Shown piece by piece: positions 59,670-64,000 of a stretch of 64,000 nucleotides of DNA. Positions within the stretch are counted from its first letter, which is position 1. Each line of letters begins with the position of its first letter. The stretch is taken from assembly GCF_013393905.1 (NCBI RefSeq), contig NZ_CP040276.1, positions 186,001-250,000 on the forward strand, read 5' to 3'. Position numbers and translations under genes: made by a program. The DNA comes from Nostoc sp. C052. Lineage in GTDB: Bacteria > Cyanobacteriota > Cyanobacteriia > Cyanobacteriales > Nostocaceae. The notes under the pieces were generated by a model. That model searched no databases. It was given only the letters and a program-made list of their open reading frames with translations, and was not told the origin of the DNA.

Positions 59670-61612
59670 ATCCTCTTTGTACCCAACGTTATAATCCTGA
59701 TAGCGCTGAAAATTGTTTAGCATGTGGAAATCCATTGATAATAAACGGGCGTATTCGTTTGCTACGCCCGTTGCGTTCTTTGGAGCAAAATCCATATACT
59801 TACACAGATGTCTTTGAAATTGAGGATATTGGCACAGAAGAACATCCTCAGCCTCAAATAAGAGTAATGAAAGTATTAAGATGGATTGATGATTCTAAGT
59901 TAGTTGAGCTACTTAAAAGAGAATCACTCATATTACAAATCTTAGACCATCCTGGAATTCCCAAGTCTAATAGGGAAGATTATTTCACATTTAGGCTGAA
60001 TGATAATCTTCTAGAACTACATTGTCTAGTTATGCATAAGTTTGAAGGAGAGAATTTAACTCAGTGGGTACAATCTTATGGACGAATTAGCCAAGAAATG
60101 GCTTATGAATGGTTATTGCAGTTGATGGAGATTCTTGATTTAGTTCATCGGTCTGGTTTCTTCCACAGAGATATCAAACCAGAAAACATTGTTCATCAAC
60201 CCGACGGGAATTTAGCACTTGTTGATTTTGGTGGAGCAAGACAGCTTAGTAGAACCTACTTTGCCAAAGTCAGTACCAGTGGAGGAACTACTACAGGATT
60301 CGGTAATGGTTACGAAATAACTGCTGTTAGGACAGCTTGTTACTCTCCCTTAGAGCAAATTCATGGACAAGCCGTACCACAGTCAGACTTTTACGCTTTA
60401 GGTAGAACTTTTGTTTACTTAGTCACAGGTATTTCTTTAATTGAAATCAAAATGGACGAGCAGACAGGAAGACTAATTTGGAGAGATAAAGCACTTCACA
60501 TAGATAAATTTCTGGCTGATTTACTTGATGATATGATGGCTCCTTTTGTTGGGCAGCGCCCACAAAGTACTCAAATAATAATACAGCGTTTGGAGCGCTT
60601 ACCTAATCAATCAAAGTTTAATCGAGTAATTAAATCAAAGCCGTTTCAACTGAGTGTGTTTGTATTAGGTTTACTAAGTATTGTTGGTTTGATATATGCA
60701 TCCCTACCTCTAGTAGCAAAATATTATTTAGATTCCGGTAAAAAAGCTTATAAAGAAAATCAAATTGACCAAGCTGAGAACGATTTTCAAAAAGCAGTAT
60801 ATTTGAATACTAGCTTAAAATACACAGTAGCAGATTATTTTTTAAATCAAGGTAAAGAAGCTTATAAAGAAAATAGGATTGCTGATGCTGAAAAAGACTT
60901 TCAAAGAGCAATAAAGTATGGACATAATTTAAATAATTCAGTCTCAATTTTTTACTTTGAGAAGGGTTTACAGCATCAAAATAACCCTAAGATTGCTAGA
61001 AAAAATTACGAGCTAGCTATAAAGTACAACCCGAAAGACGATACTGCGTATAATAATTTAGCAATTGCGTGTCAGCAGTTATATGACTATAATTGTGTTA
61101 ACAAAACTTACGAAATAATTTTTAAGTTAAAACCTAATAAATGGGAATCACATTACGGATTAGGTGATTTTTATGATGGACAGGGAGAATATGATTTAGC
61201 AGAAAAGCAATATGAAATTGCTATTAGAAGTAGCGATCAAGCTATATTTGCTGTTGCGGCTTTAGCAAGATTGAAAAATAAAAAAGGGGATCATAGAGCA
61301 GCAGCTACTTTAGCTTTAAAAGGTTTGCAGAAGACTAACAATCGGGAATTACAAGCATCGCTGTATAAAGATTTAGGATGGGCAAGGTTAATGGAAAATA
61401 AGTTAACTGAAGCCGAAAGATATCTAGAAAAAGCAACAAAGTTAGATAGCGAAAGAACAGATGCATATTGTTTGCTATCTCAAATAGAAGAATCATTAGG
61501 TCAACTTAATTACGCCAGAGCTTATATAGATGCTTGTATCTTGACTAAATCTAGTCTACCAGAGGTGTTTCGCTGGAGACAAGAACTGCTAGATCGGATA
61601 CTTGATAAATGA
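59654..61612 (+). CDS. Ser/Thr protein kinase with N-terminal zinc ribbon, membrane helix and TPRs
   Basis: 652 residues. Cys4, Cys9, Cys21 and Cys24 form an N-terminal zinc ribbon. The kinase domain has Lys73 in VMKVL, the catalytic loop HRDIKPEN (171-178) and DFG (191-193), so it looks active. A membrane segment (LSVFVLGLLSIVGLIYASLP, about 331-350) is followed by about six TPR-like units (GKKAYKENQIDQAENDFQKA; YNNLAIACQQLYDYN). The kinase is cytoplasmic and the TPRs probably outside. Coupled to the NB-ARC gene upstream. Confidence 0.88.
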   Translation: MGYCINPLCTQRYNPDSAENCLACGNPLIINGRIRLLRPLRSLEQNPYTYTDVFEIEDIGTEEHPQPQIRVMKVLRWIDDSKLVELLKRESLILQILDHPGIPKSNREDYFTFRLNDNLLELHCLVMHKFEGENLTQWVQSYGRISQEMAYEWLLQLMEILDLVHRSGFFHRDIKPENIVHQPDGNLALVDFGGARQLSRTYFAKVSTSGGTTTGFGNGYEITAVRTACYSPLEQIHGQAVPQSDFYALGRTFVYLVTGISLIEIKMDEQTGRLIWRDKALHIDKFLADLLDDMMAPFVGQRPQSTQIIIQRLERLPNQSKFNRVIKSKPFQLSVFVLGLLSIVGLIYASLPLVAKYYLDSGKKAYKENQIDQAENDFQKAVYLNTSLKYTVADYFLNQGKEAYKENRIADAEKDFQRAIKYGHNLNNSVSIFYFEKGLQHQNNPKIARKNYELAIKYNPKDDTAYNNLAIACQQLYDYNCVNKTYEIIFKLKPNKWESHYGLGDFYDGQGEYDLAEKQYEIAIRSSDQAIFAVAALARLKNKKGDHRAAATLALKGLQKTNNRELQASLYKDLGWARLMENKLTEAERYLEKATKLDSERTDAYCLLSQIEESLGQLNYARAYIDACILTKSSLPEVFRWRQELLDRILDK

Positions 61613-61645
61613 TAAGATGCTCAAACAAATTATGTTTGTAAAACA

Positions 61646-62650
61646 ATGAAAAAGCTGATGTCTTTTGGAGGAATGTGCTGTTTAACTTCTCTAATACTAA
61701 TTCATCTACCATTGCTAGCAAATGTACCGCTCATAAGAGTAAGAAGAAATCAGGTTCATTGTGATCCACAAATGGGAAGGATAATAAGTAAGGGTCACAA
61801 GCACTTGTCAGCAGGGAGCTTAATTTGTAAGGGAGATACGATCGAAGTTGTGAATGGTGATTATGTAGAATTTTTATGCTTTAGTTCTGGAAACATTTTA
61901 AATTTATCTAGTGGAACTATTCCTCTTGATAAATGTGCAGAACCTGACGAAGCCTTATCCACTTGCAATCCAACCAATACTAATGCGTGTCACATACGAA
62001 AAGGTGGCACAGAAGGGAGCGATGAGCCAACAATCATTTCTCCTTATAGCACATCAACATTGAATTCCCGTCCAGAAATAACTTGGACTGCTGTTAAGGG
62101 TGCTACTTCTTACAAAGTCAAAGTAAAAAGTTACGAATTTGGATGGGAAAAAGTTGTAAATCAAACTCGGCTTGCCTACCCAAGTGATGAAAAAGAATTT
62201 CAACCGGGTACTCCATATACAATAGATGTCTTTGCATATATTGATGGTCAAGCTTTTAGCTATGATGAAACGTTTGTGGACGTATTGTCTGTAGCTTCTC
62301 AAGAACAAATTGCACAAAAGATTAAACGCATCAAAGACTTAGGGCTACCTCCAGATGAAACTATTCTTGACGTAGATGCTATTTATACGGCAGAAAATCT
62401 TTTAAATGAAACAATTGAGATGTTAAAAATGGCAACAGCAACTAATAGCCAAAATCCGACTCTTTACAGAGTACTGGGCGATCGCTATCTGAAGGCCAAG
62501 TTGCCAAAGGAGGCGAAATCCGAATACATCAAGGCATCTGAGTTAGCGAAAAGCAGCAATAATTCCAAAGAGTTCCAAAAAGCCCAATCAGGGCTACAAG
62601 TAGTGGAATTTTACAACCAGCTTCCAACCAGGAGGAACCCACCCCAATAA
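61646..62650 (+). CDS. Exported protein with FecR-like and Fn3-like regions
   Basis: 334 residues with a signal peptide (FGGMCCLTSLILIHLPLLA). The first mature region resembles FecR-type domains (LSAGSLICKGDTIEVVNGDY, then VEFLCFSSGNILNLSSG). A Fn3/Big-like beta domain follows (PEITWTAVKGATSYKVKVKS) and a helical, TPR-like end (NPTLYRVLGDRYLKAKLPKE). It follows the kinase after 33 bp and is probably its extracytoplasmic partner. The last 13 codons overlap the convergent CHAT gene. Confidence 0.65.
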   Translation: MKKLMSFGGMCCLTSLILIHLPLLANVPLIRVRRNQVHCDPQMGRIISKGHKHLSAGSLICKGDTIEVVNGDYVEFLCFSSGNILNLSSGTIPLDKCAEPDEALSTCNPTNTNACHIRKGGTEGSDEPTIISPYSTSTLNSRPEITWTAVKGATSYKVKVKSYEFGWEKVVNQTRLAYPSDEKEFQPGTPYTIDVFAYIDGQAFSYDETFVDVLSVASQEQIAQKIKRIKDLGLPPDETILDVDAIYTAENLLNETIEMLKMATATNSQNPTLYRVLGDRYLKAKLPKEAKSEYIKASELAKSSNNSKEFQKAQSGLQVVEFYNQLPTRRNPPQ

Positions 62651-64000
62651 TAAGCCTTCTTATATTTAGGATTTGACAGTAAACTTAATTGCGCCTGACG
62701 TAGTGCTTCTGCTTTTGGCAAGCCATTGTTCAAACCTTTATAAAATTCTTGCATAAGCAAAGCGGTAGAATCGGCATCCACGCGCCACAAAGTAGCAACA
62801 GTACTACGCGCTCCAGCTTGTGCAGCCATTCCTGCAATACCCATTGCTGACTGCTTGTTGCCTTTAGCTGTTTCGCAGGCGCTGAGAACAAGTAACTCAA
62901 TTGCATCTTGACTATTTTCAGTTTTACCTCTGATTAAGCTGTCAAAGTCCCTAATATTAATTAGCTTGTCATAGGCTACTAGTACTGTTTTGAGTGGGTC
63001 AGAACTAAATTGACCGTGGGTAGTAATATGTACAATAGGAAAATTATTTTGAGTTAGTTCTTCTTTAAACCTTTTAAGGGTAAACTTCTTGTCTAACAAG
63101 GCAACTGACGATTTAGTTTGTTTTTCTACATTTTCTATTTCTTGTTTAGATGGGAGCAAATTCTCCATATTTTTAGGTGCATTTGGATCTATAGAACTGG
63201 GGCTTAGTTTTGATAGTCCAGCTATTAAAGCTATCATCTGGTTTTCATGTAAGACTCTAGGTTGTCTAATTCTGGAACCTAAAGTTTCTGCAATACTGTA
63301 ACGCTCTATTAGATAATGGTTTCCATCATATAACAATGCCATTGGTATGCTTTGGAAAGATTTATCTAAAGTGAATACGAGTGTTCCTGATGGGGGTAGA
63401 TATGTTTTTATTGGTGCAATTAGCTTTTCATAAATTCCTTGAGAAGAAGTAGTAATGCTACTTTCGCCTACTTCAGAAAAATTTTCATTTTGTAAAGCTT
63501 CTAAAAGATGATCTATCTGGAATCGAACTAGTTTAGATTCAATAGAATGGTGGTGAAGTGAGCCATCTGTTGACTGAGCAATTACTTCTATAGTATCCCC
63601 GAAATCAATAATGTGAATTACTGTTGGGGCGCTCTTGAGGTTCTGAAGCTGATTCAAAGCAACAAGATCAAGCTTGCCACATCTGAGAAAGTTTTCTAAG
63701 CGTGCTATCTGCAATCCTTCATTTATCTCTATTACTCTTTTTAAATCAGGATTAGGTGATGTTAAGAGTAATCGCATATAATTACGATATGTCGGCTCCA
63801 TTTCTGACTGAAAAGAGAACTGCAAATCTCCGTTAGTTGACAAAAGACTATCACGCACTTCAGTCATGTTTGCGATCGCAGCATTATAGTTCTGAATCGC
63901 TAACTCAGTTTTTCCCTGCTTTTGGTAAATTAGTCCTAACTGCTGCTGCCATTCGTAAGCAATATCCGAAGCCCGAATTGATTGAGCGAATCCTAAAGCC
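62611..64000 (-). CDS. TPR-CHAT protease-domain protein (start outside the window)
   Basis: The frame is open to the window end, giving about 463 residues here. The upstream part has TPR-like helices (ASDIAYEWQQQLGLIYQKQG, then KTELAIQNYNAAIA). The C-terminal CHAT domain (caspase-fold, HetF-associated with TPR) has the His in VHITTHGQFS and the Cys in LSACETAKG (codon 62875-62877), plus GARSTVATLWRVDADST. CHAT proteins act as proteases in signalling and defence. It is convergent with the exported-protein gene, overlapping by 40 bp. Confidence 0.88.
   Translation of the reverse strand, partial: ALGFAQSIRASDIAYEWQQQLGLIYQKQGKTELAIQNYNAAIANMTEVRDSLLSTNGDLQFSFQSEMEPTYRNYMRLLLTSPNPDLKRVIEINEGLQIARLENFLRCGKLDLVALNQLQNLKSAPTVIHIIDFGDTIEVIAQSTDGSLHHHSIESKLVRFQIDHLLEALQNENFSEVGESSITTSSQGIYEKLIAPIKTYLPPSGTLVFTLDKSFQSIPMALLYDGNHYLIERYSIAETLGSRIRQPRVLHENQMIALIAGLSKLSPSSIDPNAPKNMENLLPSKQEIENVEKQTKSSVALLDKKFTLKRFKEELTQNNFPIVHITTHGQFSSDPLKTVLVAYDKLINIRDFDSLIRGKTENSQDAIELLVLSACETAKGNKQSAMGIAGMAAQAGARSTVATLWRVDADSTALLMQEFYKGLNNGLPKAEALRQAQLSLLSNPKYKKAYYWGGFLLVGSWL

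Overview
The window looks like part of a large conjugative plasmid, or an integrated copy of one, from a filamentous heterocystous (Nostoc-type) cyanobacterium. The evidence is frequent GCGATCGC (HIP1-like) octamers, many heptameric tandem repeats (STRRs) of the kind known from these organisms, a CyRepA1-like replication protein, three plasmid partition modules, a MobF relaxase and a near-complete type IV secretion (T4SS) operon. No rRNA, tRNA or CRISPR array was found.

Layout. 1-1075 is the N-terminal part of a RecD2-type helicase. 1290-2997 is a ParA-ParB operon. 3252-6507 holds small plasmid genes, an insertion-damaged lipoprotein gene and an actin-like (ParM-type) partition gene with a candidate centromere upstream. 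6795-8277 has a RemA-like regulator and a spore-photoproduct-lyase-like radical SAM enzyme. 8413-14196 is accessory cargo: gene fragments, a beta-propeller protein, an MFS exporter, a lipoprotein and a fatty-acid desaturase. 14439-19256 encodes a 1605-residue protein with the signature elements of a single-chain two-barrel RNA polymerase (RdRP/YonO-like, DYDGD motif). 19304-23280 carries a repeat protein and a second actin-like operon, one gene of which appears to use a -1 frameshift. Two arrays of 11-bp repeats lie upstream of that operon and resemble the R1 parC layout.

23841-31232 is a 2463-residue relaxase-helicase fused to a DUF3854 domain and a long repeat tail. 31305-47893, all on the minus strand, runs from a VirB2-like pilin through VirB3, VirB4, VirB5-like, VirB6-like, VirB8-like, VirB10 and VirB9-like proteins to the VirD4/TraG coupling protein, ending in coiled-coil, repeat and Mrr-like genes. 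Two small ribbon-helix-helix regulators lie beyond its 5' end. 49190-51056 is a divergent TetR/Rieske oxygenase pair. 51997-57375 holds a tyrosine recombinase, an iteron-like region and the CyRepA1-like replication gene with a small coupled upstream ORF. 58227-64000 is a signalling/defence-like cluster: vMAP-type NB-ARC protein, zinc-ribbon Ser/Thr kinase with TPRs, exported protein, and a convergent TPR-CHAT protease.

How it fits together. CyRepA1 would replicate the element, ParAB and the two actin-like modules would segregate it, and the relaxase, coupling protein and T4SS would transfer it. The RNA-polymerase-like protein may be a plasmid-borne transcriptase or primase for this lifestyle; this is inference. 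A recurring theme is inverted pairs of heptameric repeats forming hairpin elements. They lie between genes and, without breaking the reading frame, inside the relaxase, the VirB9-like protein and CyRepA1 (twice).
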